Below are positions 1-5,185 of a stretch of DNA of 5,185 bases, one piece after another. Position numbers and translations under genes: made by a program. The notes under the pieces are model-generated. The model ran no database searches, was not told where the DNA came from, and worked only from the letters and a program-made list of their open reading frames with translations. The stretch is from contig JAITDH010000274.1 of NCBI GenBank assembly GCA_031282665.1, positions 1 to 5,185 on the forward strand, given 5' to 3'. Each line of letters opens with the position of its first letter. Position 1 is the first letter of the stretch. Source of the stretch: Zoogloeaceae bacterium. GTDB taxonomy: Bacteria; Pseudomonadota; Gammaproteobacteria; Burkholderiales; Rhodocyclaceae.

Positions 1-284
1 CGTTTTACAGTCATCCCCTGAGTTACCAGGGCGGGCGCGTTTCGCCCGACAACACCACCGGCTACGGCCCGGAGGAATACAGCCTGAAAACGGCCAAGCC
101 CGGCAAATACCGCGTCGAAGCCAATTTCTACGGCCACCGGCAACAACTCATCTCGGAAGCCACCACCCTGCAACTGGATTTCTTCACCCACTACGCCAGC
201 GGGAAGGTGCGCAAGGAATCCACCACCCTGCGCCTGAAAGGCGCCAAGAACCGGGTTTTCGTCGGCGAATTCGAGGTGAAATGA
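1..284 (+). CDS. C-terminal end of a DUF2135 (YfaP-like) domain protein, 5' truncated by window edge
   Basis: This is the last 93 codons of an open frame that enters from the left edge (first full codon at position 3) and stops with TGA at 282-284. The visible protein begins FYSHPLSYQGGRVSPD, followed by GYGPEEYSL, GKYRVEANFYG and a C-terminal beta-rich stretch ending VFVGEFEVK. The GYGPE-Y motif followed by a G-Y-V-beta strand and an N-Y/F-G turn is the pattern I associate with DUF2135/YfaP. That is a beta-sandwich domain of unknown biochemical role, often at the C-terminus of larger secreted or envelope-associated proteins with TPR, VWA/VIT or macroglobulin-like parts. The N-terminal architecture is outside the window, so the whole protein's function, localisation and start cannot be judged. 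It converges on the antitoxin gene, with a palindrome between the two stop codons. No frame damage is visible. Confidence 0.75.
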   Translation, partial: FYSHPLSYQGGRVSPDNTTGYGPEEYSLKTAKPGKYRVEANFYGHRQQLISEATTLQLDFFTHYASGKVRKESTTLRLKGAKNRVFVGEFEVK

Positions 285-288
285 GCGG

Positions 289-311
289 CGGGGCGGCAAA
301 TTGCCGCCCCG
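289..311. terminator. GC-rich palindrome between convergent genes, possible bidirectional transcript end
   Basis: CGGGGCGGCAA (289-299) and TTGCCGCCCCG (301-311) are perfectly complementary 11-nt arms around one central base. As RNA this gives a very stable hairpin with a 5-nt loop (AAATT). It fills the 28-nt space between the stop of the DUF2135 gene (284) and the stop of the antitoxin gene (313), where a shared transcription end is expected. No T tract follows on either strand, so it is not a canonical intrinsic terminator. It may instead protect 3' ends or act together with Rho. Confidence 0.45.
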
Positions 312-312
312 A

Positions 313-657
313 TTACGCCGCCTTCAGGAGAAAATTCACGCGCACGGCGTCAAACGGGAATTCCACCCCGCCTTCCACACGCGAGAGCAACCCCGCATTG
401 ACGAGCGCGGTCACGTCGCCATGCACCGCCTTCACGTCGCGCCCCACGCGCCGCGCCGCCTCCCGGATGGACATCGCCCCGCCCCCCGTCATTGCGGCAA
501 GGAGCGCCCAGCGTTTGGCGGTGATCGTCTTCCAGAGCAGTTCAGGCGTGGAAAAACCGATGCGCGCCTCCTTTTCGGCCACGCCGGTTTCCCATGCCCC
601 GGAAAAGGCCGCCAGATTTTCTTCCAGTGAAGCTACTTCAAGAATCACGGTTTTCAT
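313..657 (-). CDS. Winged-HTH antitoxin / DNA-binding protein of a TumE-type toxin-antitoxin pair
   Basis: This is a 114-aa protein. The N-terminal part (about 1-45) is a short strand (MKTVILEV) plus a linker ending in GFSTPELLWKTITAKRW. A winged helix-turn-helix follows at about 46-100: helix W50-M56, MSIREAARRVGR (62-73), recognition helix VKAVHGDVTALVNAGLL (75-91), and a wing near RVEGGVEFPFD. The pattern resembles MarR-like small DNA-binding proteins encoded next to TumE/DUF6516 toxins. By analogy it should bind and neutralise the toxin and autoregulate the shared promoter; this is inference. ATG at 657 is chosen because a perfect AGGAGG lies 7 nt upstream. A longer frame reaching 807 would run entirely through the toxin gene. 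The start region overlaps the toxin 3' end by 20 nt (638-657), indicating translational coupling. The protein ends with TAA at 315-313, facing the convergent DUF2135 gene. Confidence 0.8.
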   Translation of the reverse strand: MKTVILEVASLEENLAAFSGAWETGVAEKEARIGFSTPELLWKTITAKRWALLAAMTGGGAMSIREAARRVGRDVKAVHGDVTALVNAGLLSRVEGGVEFPFDAVRVNFLLKAA

Positions 658-937
658 CGTTCCACCTCCTGACGTCGGCGAGAAAATCGGCGATGAGCTT
701 TTCCACGCTGGAAAAGCCGACCGTCTCTTCTCTTTCTCCAATATGCCGGTGATCGCCCTTGCCGCGCTCGTTGTCGCAACGCAGCACACAGATGCCATCG
801 ACGGCATAGGCCAGGCTGTATTTCAGCCTGCGCGCGGAACCCATGACCGGCTCGGGAACGCGCCAAAGCCGCATTTCCACGAAGGCGTTTTCGGCAATGA
901 CAACCCGGCGGTCAAGGATCGATTCGGCTTTCTTCAT
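638..937 (-). CDS. TumE-type (DUF6516) toxin of a toxin-antitoxin module
   Basis: This is a 99-aa protein from ATG at 937 to TGA at 640-638. Its motifs run in order: DRRVVIAENAFVEMRLWRVPEPV (residues 9-31, broken here as RRVVIAENAF then RLWRVPEPV), GSARRLKYSLAY (33-44), VLRCDNERGKGDHRHIG (51-67), and a C-terminal helix F85-W92. The R-x-DN-x(2)-GKGDHRHIG block with its His/Asp cluster (D55, D62, H63, H65) is the hallmark I recognise for TumE/DUF6516 proteins, which are annotated as toxins beside HTH antitoxins. The biochemical target is not deducible here; an RNase-like role would be a guess. The gene precedes its antitoxin, as in HigBA-type modules. The ATG at 937 is preferred because the frame upstream (to 1069) lacks family similarity and crosses a consensus -10 element. 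No Shine-Dalgarno is present. Length and motifs look intact, so the toxin is probably functional. Confidence 0.8.
   Translation of the reverse strand: MKKAESILDRRVVIAENAFVEMRLWRVPEPVMGSARRLKYSLAYAVDGICVLRCDNERGKGDHRHIGEREETVGFSSVEKLIADFLADVRRWNDENRDS
665..670 (-). promoter_or_regulatory. Perfect Shine-Dalgarno of the antitoxin, inside the toxin gene
   Basis: On the - strand AGGAGG is followed by 7 nt (TGGAACG) and then the ATG at 657. This fixes the antitoxin start. It contrasts with the toxin, which has no Shine-Dalgarno at all, so translation should strongly favour the antitoxin. Confidence 0.75.
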
Positions 938-944
938 GTTGGAG

Positions 945-953
945 ATTATAACA
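945..953 (-). promoter_or_regulatory. Extended -10 promoter element of the toxin-antitoxin operon
   Basis: On the - strand TGTTATAAT is a perfect TATAAT with an upstream TGn extension. It ends only 7 nt before the toxin ATG (937), so initiation 7 nt downstream of the -10 would start the mRNA at or next to the A of the start codon. I find no good -35 at 16-18 bp; TTGCAC (977-972) lies about 21 bp away and is a poor match. An extended -10 can work without a -35. Confidence 0.55.
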
Positions 954-1029
954 ACAGGAGACAGATTTCGGGTGCAATCCCAAACCATGTCGCTCCGCTT
1001 ATCGCCAAAAGGCATATACATATCGTCAT

Positions 1030-1052
1030 AAAGCCTTTTCCCGTGGCTTTTT
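1030..1052 (+). other. Small stem-loop with T tail upstream of sbp
   Basis: AAAGCC (1030-1035) and GGCTTT (1045-1050) form a 6-bp stem around a 9-nt loop, followed by two further T residues. It lies about 50 nt upstream of the sbp start in the divergent intergenic region. If the sbp promoter is upstream of it, this could be a weak attenuator. If the promoter is at 1060-1065, it lies in the promoter and would not be transcribed. The stem is weak and may be chance. Confidence 0.2.
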
Positions 1053-1059
1053 CGTGCTT

Positions 1060-1065
1060 CATAAT
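1060..1065 (+). promoter_or_regulatory. Candidate -10 for the sulfate transport operon
   Basis: CATAAT matches five of six bases of the consensus and would give a leader of about 30 nt before the sbp ATG. The region 17 bp upstream (around 1037-1042, TTTCCC) is a poor -35. That fits a gene dependent on an activator such as the LysR-type regulator CysB, which controls sulfate uptake in many proteobacteria. I cannot identify a CysB site from sequence alone. Confidence 0.25.
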
Positions 1066-1088
1066 GCATTCACCCATTTGGAACCCAT

Positions 1089-1093
1089 AGGAG
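1089..1093 (+). promoter_or_regulatory. Ribosome binding site of sbp
   Basis: AGGAG lies 8 nt before ATG at 1102. It sets this ATG as the start rather than the in-frame ATG at 1054, which would put an uncharged, non-signal-like extension before the signal peptide. Confidence 0.7.
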
Positions 1094-1101
1094 AAGCCAT
1101 C

Positions 1102-2145
1102 ATGAGTAATACCCGCAATACCCGCAATACCCGAAAACCCCGCAGTTCCTCGTTTCGCCTCCTGGCAGCGGCGGGGCTGTTTCTTGCCGCTTCGCTTGCG
1201 CAGGCGGCTTCCTACGAACTCTTGAACGTTTCCTACGACCCCACCCGCGAACTCTACAAGGAGTTCAATCCGGCTTTCGTGAAGCATTACAAGGCGCAAA
1301 CCGGCGACGACGTTACCGTCAAGCAGTCGCATGGCGGTTCCGGCGGGCAGGCGCGGGCGGTGATCGACGGGCTGGAGGCCGATGTCGTCACCCTGGCTCT
1401 CGCCTACGACGTCGACGCCATCGCGGAGAAGACGCACAAATTCCCGGACAACTGGCAGACCCGCCTGAAACACAACAGCGCCCCCTATACCTCCACCATC
1501 GTCTTCCTGGTGCGCAAGGGCAACCCGAAGAAGGTGAAGGACTGGGACGATCTCGTCCGCGATGACGTGAAGGTCATCACCCCGAATCCGAAGACCTCCG
1601 GCGGCGCGCGCTGGAATTACCTGGCGGCCTGGGCCTATGGGCTGGAAAAATACGGCTCGGAAGCCAAGGCGCGGGATTTCGTGAAGAAGATCTTCAAGAA
1701 CGTGCCGGTGCTCGATTCCGGCGCGCGCGGCTCCACCAACACCTTCGTGCAGCGCGGCCTGGGCGATGTCTTCCTCGCCTGGGAAAACGAAGCCTTCCTC
1801 GTCATCAACGAACTGGGCAAGGACAAGTTCGACATCGTGGTGCCCAGCCTGAGCATTCTCGCCGAGCCGACGGTGACGGTGGTCGATGAGGTGGCGAAGA
1901 AGAAAGGCACCGAAAAGGTCGCGCGGGCCTATCTCGAATACCTGTATTCCCCGGAAGGCCAGCGCATCGCGGCGAAGAACTACTATCGCCCCACCGATCC
2001 GGATGTGGCGAAGGAATTCGCCCAACAATTCGTCACGGTGAAGCTCGTGACCATCGACAAGGTGTTCGGCGGCTGGAAGAAGGCGCAGCCGGCCCACTTC
2101 GGCGATGGCGGCGAATTCGACAAGATCCAGGCGGAATTGCACTGA
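1102..2145 (+). CDS. sbp: Periplasmic sulfate/thiosulfate-binding protein of the ABC importer
   Basis: This 347-aa precursor captures sulfate (or thiosulfate) in the periplasm and delivers it to CysT/CysW. Residues 1-35 form a Sec signal peptide: a basic n-region with three Asn-Thr-Arg repeats, hydrophobic [13 protein letters not shown], and a cleavage site after AQA35. The mature part begins [17 protein letters not shown]. Both family signatures are present: [13 protein letters not shown] (64-76) and NPKTSGGAR (162-170). Counting the mature protein from A36, D46, S80, S166-G167-G168, A208 and W227 fall at or within one residue of the sulfate-contacting positions I recall from the Salmonella protein. 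The binding pocket therefore appears intact. Whether sulfate or thiosulfate is preferred cannot be told from sequence, so cysP is an alternative name. It is the first gene of the operon; a terminator and 133 bp separate it from cysT. Its stop codon lies in a short tandem repeat. Confidence 0.95.
   Translation: MSNTRNTRNTRKPRSSSFRLLAAAGLFLAASLAQAASYELLNVSYDPTRELYKEFNPAFVKHYKAQTGDDVTVKQSHGGSGGQARAVIDGLEADVVTLALAYDVDAIAEKTHKFPDNWQTRLKHNSAPYTSTIVFLVRKGNPKKVKDWDDLVRDDVKVITPNPKTSGGARWNYLAAWAYGLEKYGSEAKARDFVKKIFKNVPVLDSGARGSTNTFVQRGLGDVFLAWENEAFLVINELGKDKFDIVVPSLSILAEPTVTVVDEVAKKKGTEKVARAYLEYLYSPEGQRIAAKNYYRPTDPDVAKEFAQQFVTVKLVTIDKVFGGWKKAQPAHFGDGGEFDKIQAELH
1108..1134 (+). repeat. sbp: Three 9-bp tandem repeats encoding Asn-Thr-Arg in the Sbp signal peptide
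   Basis: AATACCCGC occurs twice and is followed by AATACCCGA, giving NTR-NTR-NTR directly after Met-Ser. The repeats keep frame and extend the basic n-region of the signal peptide. Copy-number change by slippage would leave the frame intact and alter n-region length and charge. Confidence 0.8.
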
Positions 2146-2188
2146 TTCCCTGAATTGCACTGATATTTTCGGAATAGCACGGTTCCCT
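2133..2188 (+). repeat. Imperfect 18-20 bp tandem repeat spanning the sbp stop codon
   Basis: Unit A (2133-2151) reads GGAATTGCACTGATTCCCT. Unit B (from 2151) repeats GAATTGCACTGAT exactly (2134-2146 versus 2152-2164, offset 18). Unit C (2171-2188) reads GGAATAGCACGGTTCCCT, close to A with a one-base deletion. Units A and C are themselves imperfect inverted repeats (GGAAT...ATTCC, GGAA...TTCC). The sbp TGA (2143-2145) lies in A, and the TGA of unit B is in the same frame 18 nt later. Confidence 0.7.
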
Positions 2189-2194
2189 CTCCAT

Positions 2195-2239
2195 CCATCC
2201 CGGGTATACGGGGCATCACCCGCCCGGGATGGCTTTTTT
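2195..2239 (+). terminator. Intrinsic terminator between sbp and cysT
   Basis: CCATCCCGGG (2195-2204) pairs perfectly over 10 bp with CCCGGGATGG (2223-2232), and CTTTTTT follows directly (T6 at 2234-2239). Inside the loop CGGG (2209-2212) can also pair with CCCG (2219-2222), extending the stem past a 4-nt bulge. It lies inside the operon, so it most likely ends part of the transcripts after sbp and lets a fraction continue into cysTWA. That would give more binding protein than permease. Complete termination with a separate cysT promoter is the alternative, but I see no clear promoter in the 39 nt that follow. Confidence 0.8.
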
Positions 2240-2278
2240 CAGTTTCTTCAGCTTTTCAAAATACCCGCCTTCTCTCCC

Positions 2279-3154
2279 ATGCCTTTCGGAAAACCCCGCC
2301 GTCCCCGCTCGCAACTCCCCGGATTCGGTCTCTCCCTGGGACTTTCCGTGGCCTATATGTCGCTCCTCATCCTCCTGCCGCTGGCTTCCCTCATCCTCTT
2401 TTCGATGCATCTTTCCGCGCAGGATTTCTGGCGGATCATCTCGGACAGGCGCGTCCTCGCCGCCTTCCAGGTCTCCTTCGGCAGCACCTTCATCGCCGCC
2501 ACGACCGACCTTTTCTTCGGCCTCGTGATCGCCTGGGTACTGGCGCGCTACCAGTTCATCGGCAAACGCCTGATCGACGCCATCATCGACCTGCCCTTCG
2601 CCATTCCCACCGCCGTCACCGGCATCGCGCTCGCCACCCTGTTTTCCGCCAACGGCCTCGTCGGCGGGCAACTGGAAGCCTTTTCCCGCTGGATGAACGA
2701 AACCTTCTCCACCCATCTTTCATTCAACGTCGCCTTTTCCCAGACCGGGATCGTGGTGGCGCTCATGTTCATCGGCATCCCCTTCATCGTGCGCACCGTC
2801 CAGCCCGTCCTGGAAGAACTGGACCGGGAGGTGGAAGAGGCGGCAAGCTCCCTCGGCGCGGATTTTCGCCATATCTTCCTGCGCGTGATCTTCCCCAGCA
2901 TCCTGCCCGCCCTCCTCACCGGCTTTGCGCTCGCCTTCGCGCGCGGCCTCGGCGAATATGGTTCCGTCATCTTTATTTCCAGCAACGCCCCTTACGAGAC
3001 GGAAATCGTGCCGCTGCTCATCGTCATGAAACTGGGTGAATTCAATTACGAAGGCGCCAGCGCCATCGGCGTCGCCATGCTGGCCTGCTCCTTCCTCCTG
3101 CTCCTCGCCATCAATTTCCTGCAAACCCTGGCCCGCAAGCGGAGAAAAGCATGA
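2279..3154 (+). CDS. cysT: Sulfate/thiosulfate ABC transporter permease subunit CysT (CysU)
   Basis: This 291-aa inner-membrane protein forms one half of the sulfate channel with CysW. About six hydrophobic segments are visible (roughly 18-42, 63-89, 100-124, 155-172, 207-224 and 260-282). The EAA loop that docks on the ATPase is present: [11 protein letters not shown] (186-196) followed by [10 protein letters not shown]. The stretches [15 protein letters not shown] (104-118) and [14 protein letters not shown] (223-236) are typical of CysT. The length fits the family, which is usually near 280 aa. ATG at 2279 is the first start codon after the terminator, and the next ATG (codon 27) would cut into the first membrane helix. 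No Shine-Dalgarno precedes 2279 (CGCCTTCTCTCCC), so translation initiation should be weak. The 3' end overlaps cysW by 4 nt (ATGA). Confidence 0.93.
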   Translation: MPFGKPRRPRSQLPGFGLSLGLSVAYMSLLILLPLASLILFSMHLSAQDFWRIISDRRVLAAFQVSFGSTFIAATTDLFFGLVIAWVLARYQFIGKRLIDAIIDLPFAIPTAVTGIALATLFSANGLVGGQLEAFSRWMNETFSTHLSFNVAFSQTGIVVALMFIGIPFIVRTVQPVLEELDREVEEAASSLGADFRHIFLRVIFPSILPALLTGFALAFARGLGEYGSVIFISSNAPYETEIVPLLIVMKLGEFNYEGASAIGVAMLACSFLLLLAINFLQTLARKRRKA

Positions 3155-4086
3155 GCGCCACCCCCGCACGCCCCCCGGTACACACGCTGGAACCACGCTG
3201 GCTGAAACCCGCGTTGCTTGCGATCGCGCTCCTTTTCCTCACCGTCTTCATCCTCCTGCCGCTCGTCACGATCTTCTCCCAGGCGTTGAACGTCAATCTC
3301 CAGGAATACCTGGCCGCCGCCTTCGGCTACGAAGGCGCGACGCCCGAATTGCCGCCCCTCTTCGCCTCCCTGGGCGAAGGGGTTTCCGTCTATCACACGG
3401 CCTTGTCCGACGTGGAAGTACGCGCCGCCATTCGCCTGACCCTCTTCACCGCGCTCATCTGCGTGCCCCTGAACACGGTCTTCGGCGTCCTCCTCGCCTG
3501 GGCCGTCGCCCGCTTCGAATTCCGCGGCAAGAATTTCCTCGTGAGCCTGATCGAACTGCCCTTCGCCATTTCGCCCGTCATCGCCGGGCTGATCTTCATC
3601 CTGATCTTCGGCGCCTCCGCGGGCGCCTTCCACCAGTGGTTGAGCGCGCACGACATCAAGATCGTGTTCGCCGTGCCCGGCATCGTCCTCGCCACCCTCT
3701 TCGTGACCTTTCCCTTCGTCGCGCGCGAACTGATCCCGCTCATGCAGGAAATGGGCAAGGACGACGAGGAAGCGGCCCTCACCCTGGGCGCATCCGGCTG
3801 GCAGCTCTTCTTCAAGGTGACCCTGCCGAACATCAAATGGGGCCTGCTCTACGGCGTCATCCTCACCAACGCGCGCGCCATCGGCGAATTCGGCGCGGTG
3901 GCGGTCGTCTCCGGCAACGTGCGCGGGGAGACCACCACCATGCCGCTCTACATCGAAATCCTCTACGGGGAATACCAGTTCGCGACCGCCTTCGCCGTCG
4001 CCTCGCTCCTCACCCTGATCGCGCTCGTCACCCTCGTCGTCAAGGCGATCATCGAATATCTCCTGAAGAAACAAAGGACGGCTTGA
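3151..4086 (+). CDS. cysW: Sulfate/thiosulfate ABC transporter permease subunit CysW
   Basis: This 311-aa inner-membrane protein partners CysT. Hydrophobic segments lie at about 20-44, 93-120, 130-155, 172-190, 226-254 and 278-303. The EAA coupling loop is [13 protein letters not shown] (205-217) followed by [11 protein letters not shown]. CysW-type blocks include [20 protein letters not shown] (94-113), [15 protein letters not shown] (133-147) and [19 protein letters not shown] (241-259). The start overlaps the cysT stop (ATGA) and has GGAG 6 nt upstream (3141-3144), so translation is coupled. The protein is about 20 residues longer than the usual CysW (around 290). The surplus appears to be in the first periplasmic loop (about residues 46-74, with [12 protein letters not shown]) before [13 protein letters not shown], where family members normally resume. 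This placement rests on memory of the family, not on an alignment. Confidence 0.93.
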   Translation: MSATPARPPVHTLEPRWLKPALLAIALLFLTVFILLPLVTIFSQALNVNLQEYLAAAFGYEGATPELPPLFASLGEGVSVYHTALSDVEVRAAIRLTLFTALICVPLNTVFGVLLAWAVARFEFRGKNFLVSLIELPFAISPVIAGLIFILIFGASAGAFHQWLSAHDIKIVFAVPGIVLATLFVTFPFVARELIPLMQEMGKDDEEAALTLGASGWQLFFKVTLPNIKWGLLYGVILTNARAIGEFGAVAVVSGNVRGETTTMPLYIEILYGEYQFATAFAVASLLTLIALVTLVVKAIIEYLLKKQRTA

Positions 4087-4089
4087 ATC

Positions 4090-5151
4090 ATGGGCATCGA
4101 AATATCCAAGGTCAGCAAACGTTTCGGCGACTTCCTCGCCCTGGACGCCATCGACCTCGACATTCCCGACGGCGAACTGACCGCGCTCCTGGGGCCTTCC
4201 GGCTCCGGCAAGACCACCCTGCTGCGCATCATCGCCGGACTGGATTCGCCCGATACCGGGAGCATCCGCTTCTTCGGCGAGGACACCACCTGGACCCGCG
4301 CCCGGGATCGCCAGGTCGGCTTCGTCTTCCAGCATTACGCGCTCTTCAAGCACATGACCATCTTCGAGAACGTCGCCTTCGGCCTGCGCGTCCGTCCCCG
4401 CGCGACCCGTCCGGACAAGGCCGCCATCCGGGAAAAGGTGGAAAAACTGCTCGACATGGTGCAATTGAGGAGCATGGCGAGCCGTTTCCCCTCCGAGCTT
4501 TCCGGCGGACAGAAGCAGCGCGTGGCGCTGGCCCGCGCCCTGGCGGTGGAACCGAAGGTGCTCCTCCTGGACGAACCCTTCGGCGCGCTGGACGCACGTG
4601 TGCGCCAGGAACTACGCCGCTGGCTGCGCTACCTGCACGACGAAATCCACATCACCAGCGTCTTCGTCACCCACGACCAGGAAGAGGCGCTGGAAGTCTC
4701 GGACAGCATCGTGATCCTCAACCGGGGCAGGATCGAACAGACCGGCACCCCGGAAGAAGTCTACGACCACCCGGCCAATCCCTTCGTCTACGGCTTCCTG
4801 GGCAACGTCAATCTCTTCCACGCGCGCATCGAGGGCGGCGCGCTTTCCCTGCGGCACCGGGAAAGGACGGAGGGCGATTCCACCCTCTTCATCCGTCCGC
4901 ACGACATCTCCATCGCGCCGGACAACGAAAACGGCAAGGGTATCGCCGCCCGCGTCACCAGCCACAAGATCTTGGGCAACCGAGTGCGCGTCGTGCTCAA
5001 GACCCTGGAAGGCGAGCGGGAAGTGGAAGCGGAAATCGAAAAAAAGGAATGGAACGCCCTGAAGGACGACAACCTGGAAACCGTCTATCTCCAAATCCTC
5101 GAAGCCCGGGTCTACGCGCCGGACGAGACCTGGAGCGACTATGTGATTTGA
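4090..5151 (+). CDS. cysA: Sulfate/thiosulfate import ATP-binding protein CysA
   Basis: This 353-aa cytoplasmic ATPase powers the importer as a dimer on the EAA loops of CysT and CysW. All ABC motifs are intact: Walker [10 protein letters not shown] (35-43), Q-loop Q81 in [11 protein letters not shown], signature LSGGQ (137-141), Walker B VLLLDEP (157-163, D161 and catalytic E162), D-loop GALD (165-168) and H-loop H195 in [10 protein letters not shown]-terminal TOBE-like regulatory region (about 230-353) contains [19 protein letters not shown] and [13 protein letters not shown], the CysA pattern that separates it from maltose- or spermidine-type ATPases. The length is near the family norm of about 350-365. 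It starts 3 nt after the cysW stop, with AAGGA (4074-4078) upstream at a somewhat long 11-nt spacing. It is the last importer gene in the window; whether a regulator such as cysB follows is not visible. Confidence 0.96.
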   Translation: MGIEISKVSKRFGDFLALDAIDLDIPDGELTALLGPSGSGKTTLLRIIAGLDSPDTGSIRFFGEDTTWTRARDRQVGFVFQHYALFKHMTIFENVAFGLRVRPRATRPDKAAIREKVEKLLDMVQLRSMASRFPSELSGGQKQRVALARALAVEPKVLLLDEPFGALDARVRQELRRWLRYLHDEIHITSVFVTHDQEEALEVSDSIVILNRGRIEQTGTPEEVYDHPANPFVYGFLGNVNLFHARIEGGALSLRHRERTEGDSTLFIRPHDISIAPDNENGKGIAARVTSHKILGNRVRVVLKTLEGEREVEAEIEKKEWNALKDDNLETVYLQILEARVYAPDETWSDYVI

Positions 5152-5163
5152 GGGTTCGGTTTC

Positions 5164-5185
5164 GTAGGTTGGATAAGCCGAAGGC
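5164..5185. repeat. Left part of a probable intergenic palindromic repeat (GTAGGTTGG type), cut by window end
   Basis: The sequence GTAGGTTGGATAAGCCGAAGGC begins 13 nt after the cysA stop and ends the window. It resembles the left half of palindromic elements scattered between genes in many proteobacteria, in which GTTGGAT-TA arms flank a GCGAAGC/GCCGAAGGC tip. GCC-GAA-GGC (5177-5185) would be the hairpin tip. The predicted right arm, close to TTATCCAAC, lies outside the window, so this is recognition of a half site. It could also serve as the 3' end structure of the operon. Confidence 0.45.

Noticed and set aside
658..807. N-terminal extension of the antitoxin frame to an ATG at 807
   Set aside because: It lies wholly within the toxin gene, and the AGGAGG before 657 marks the start.
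938..1069. N-terminal extension of the toxin frame to an ATG at 1069
   Set aside because: The added 44 residues do not resemble the family, and the extension spans the consensus -10 and the intergenic region.
281..1090. 269-codon + strand frame opposite the toxin-antitoxin genes
   Set aside because: It is low-complexity antisense translation of the two - strand genes, which carry recognisable motifs, a perfect Shine-Dalgarno and a promoter.
946..2160. 404-codon - strand frame opposite sbp
   Set aside because: It is antisense to a well-supported binding protein gene, lacks family motifs and a ribosome binding site, and runs through the divergent promoter region.
2201..2267. CGGGTAT (2201-2207) complementary to ATACCCG (2261-2267) as a possible antiterminator
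   Set aside because: It is only 7 bp, and the second arm lies after the T tract, so it would be transcribed too late to prevent termination. Likely chance.
3046..4464. Long open frame (472 codons) on the - strand opposite cysW and cysA
   Set aside because: It is rich in Glu, Asp, Gly, Arg and His with no recognisable domain, as expected from the antisense reading of GC-rich codons. The + strand genes here have clear family motifs and operon overlaps.
1..5185. CRISPR array, tRNA/rRNA gene, riboswitch or insertion sequence
   Set aside because: I saw no regularly spaced repeats, tRNA-like cloverleaf, conserved riboswitch core, transposase motif or terminal inverted repeats anywhere in the window.

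Overview
This 5.2-kb chromosomal window comes from a GC-rich bacterium. The sulfate importer is of the proteobacterial Sbp-CysT-CysW-CysA type, and the last bases resemble a GTAGGTTGG palindromic repeat common between proteobacterial genes. I infer a beta- or gammaproteobacterium, possibly related to Rhodocyclales/Nitrosomonadales. This rests on sequence character and recall, not on a database search.

Layout from left to right: (1) positions 1-284 hold the 3' end of a + strand gene with a DUF2135 (YfaP-like) C-terminal domain. (2) A near-perfect GC-rich palindrome (289-311) fills the short gap to a convergent gene pair. (3) On the - strand is a two-gene toxin-antitoxin module, toxin first: a 99-aa TumE-type (DUF6516) toxin (937-638) overlapping by 20 nt a 114-aa winged-HTH antitoxin (657-313). 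(4) A 164-bp divergent intergenic region (938-1101) carries a consensus extended -10 for the toxin and, on the other strand, a weak candidate promoter and a strong ribosome binding site for the sulfate operon. (5) On the + strand is a complete sulfate/thiosulfate ABC importer: periplasmic binding protein sbp (1102-2145), permeases cysT (2279-3154) and cysW (3151-4086), and ATPase cysA (4090-5151). (6) After cysA, the left part of a probable intergenic palindromic repeat runs off the window end.

The importer genes act together. Sbp captures the oxyanion in the periplasm, CysT and CysW form the membrane channel, and CysA dimers hydrolyse ATP. An intrinsic terminator with a T6 tract lies between sbp and cysT. 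cysT also lacks a visible Shine-Dalgarno sequence. Both features would favour excess binding protein over permease.

The toxin-antitoxin pair also shows an asymmetry. The toxin promoter sits so close to its ATG that the mRNA should be leaderless or nearly so, with no Shine-Dalgarno, while the antitoxin has a perfect AGGAGG inside the toxin gene. No wholly new system is evident. The most informative points are this asymmetric expression layout, the in-frame tandem repeat over the sbp stop codon, the intra-operon terminator, and a probable extra periplasmic segment in CysW.
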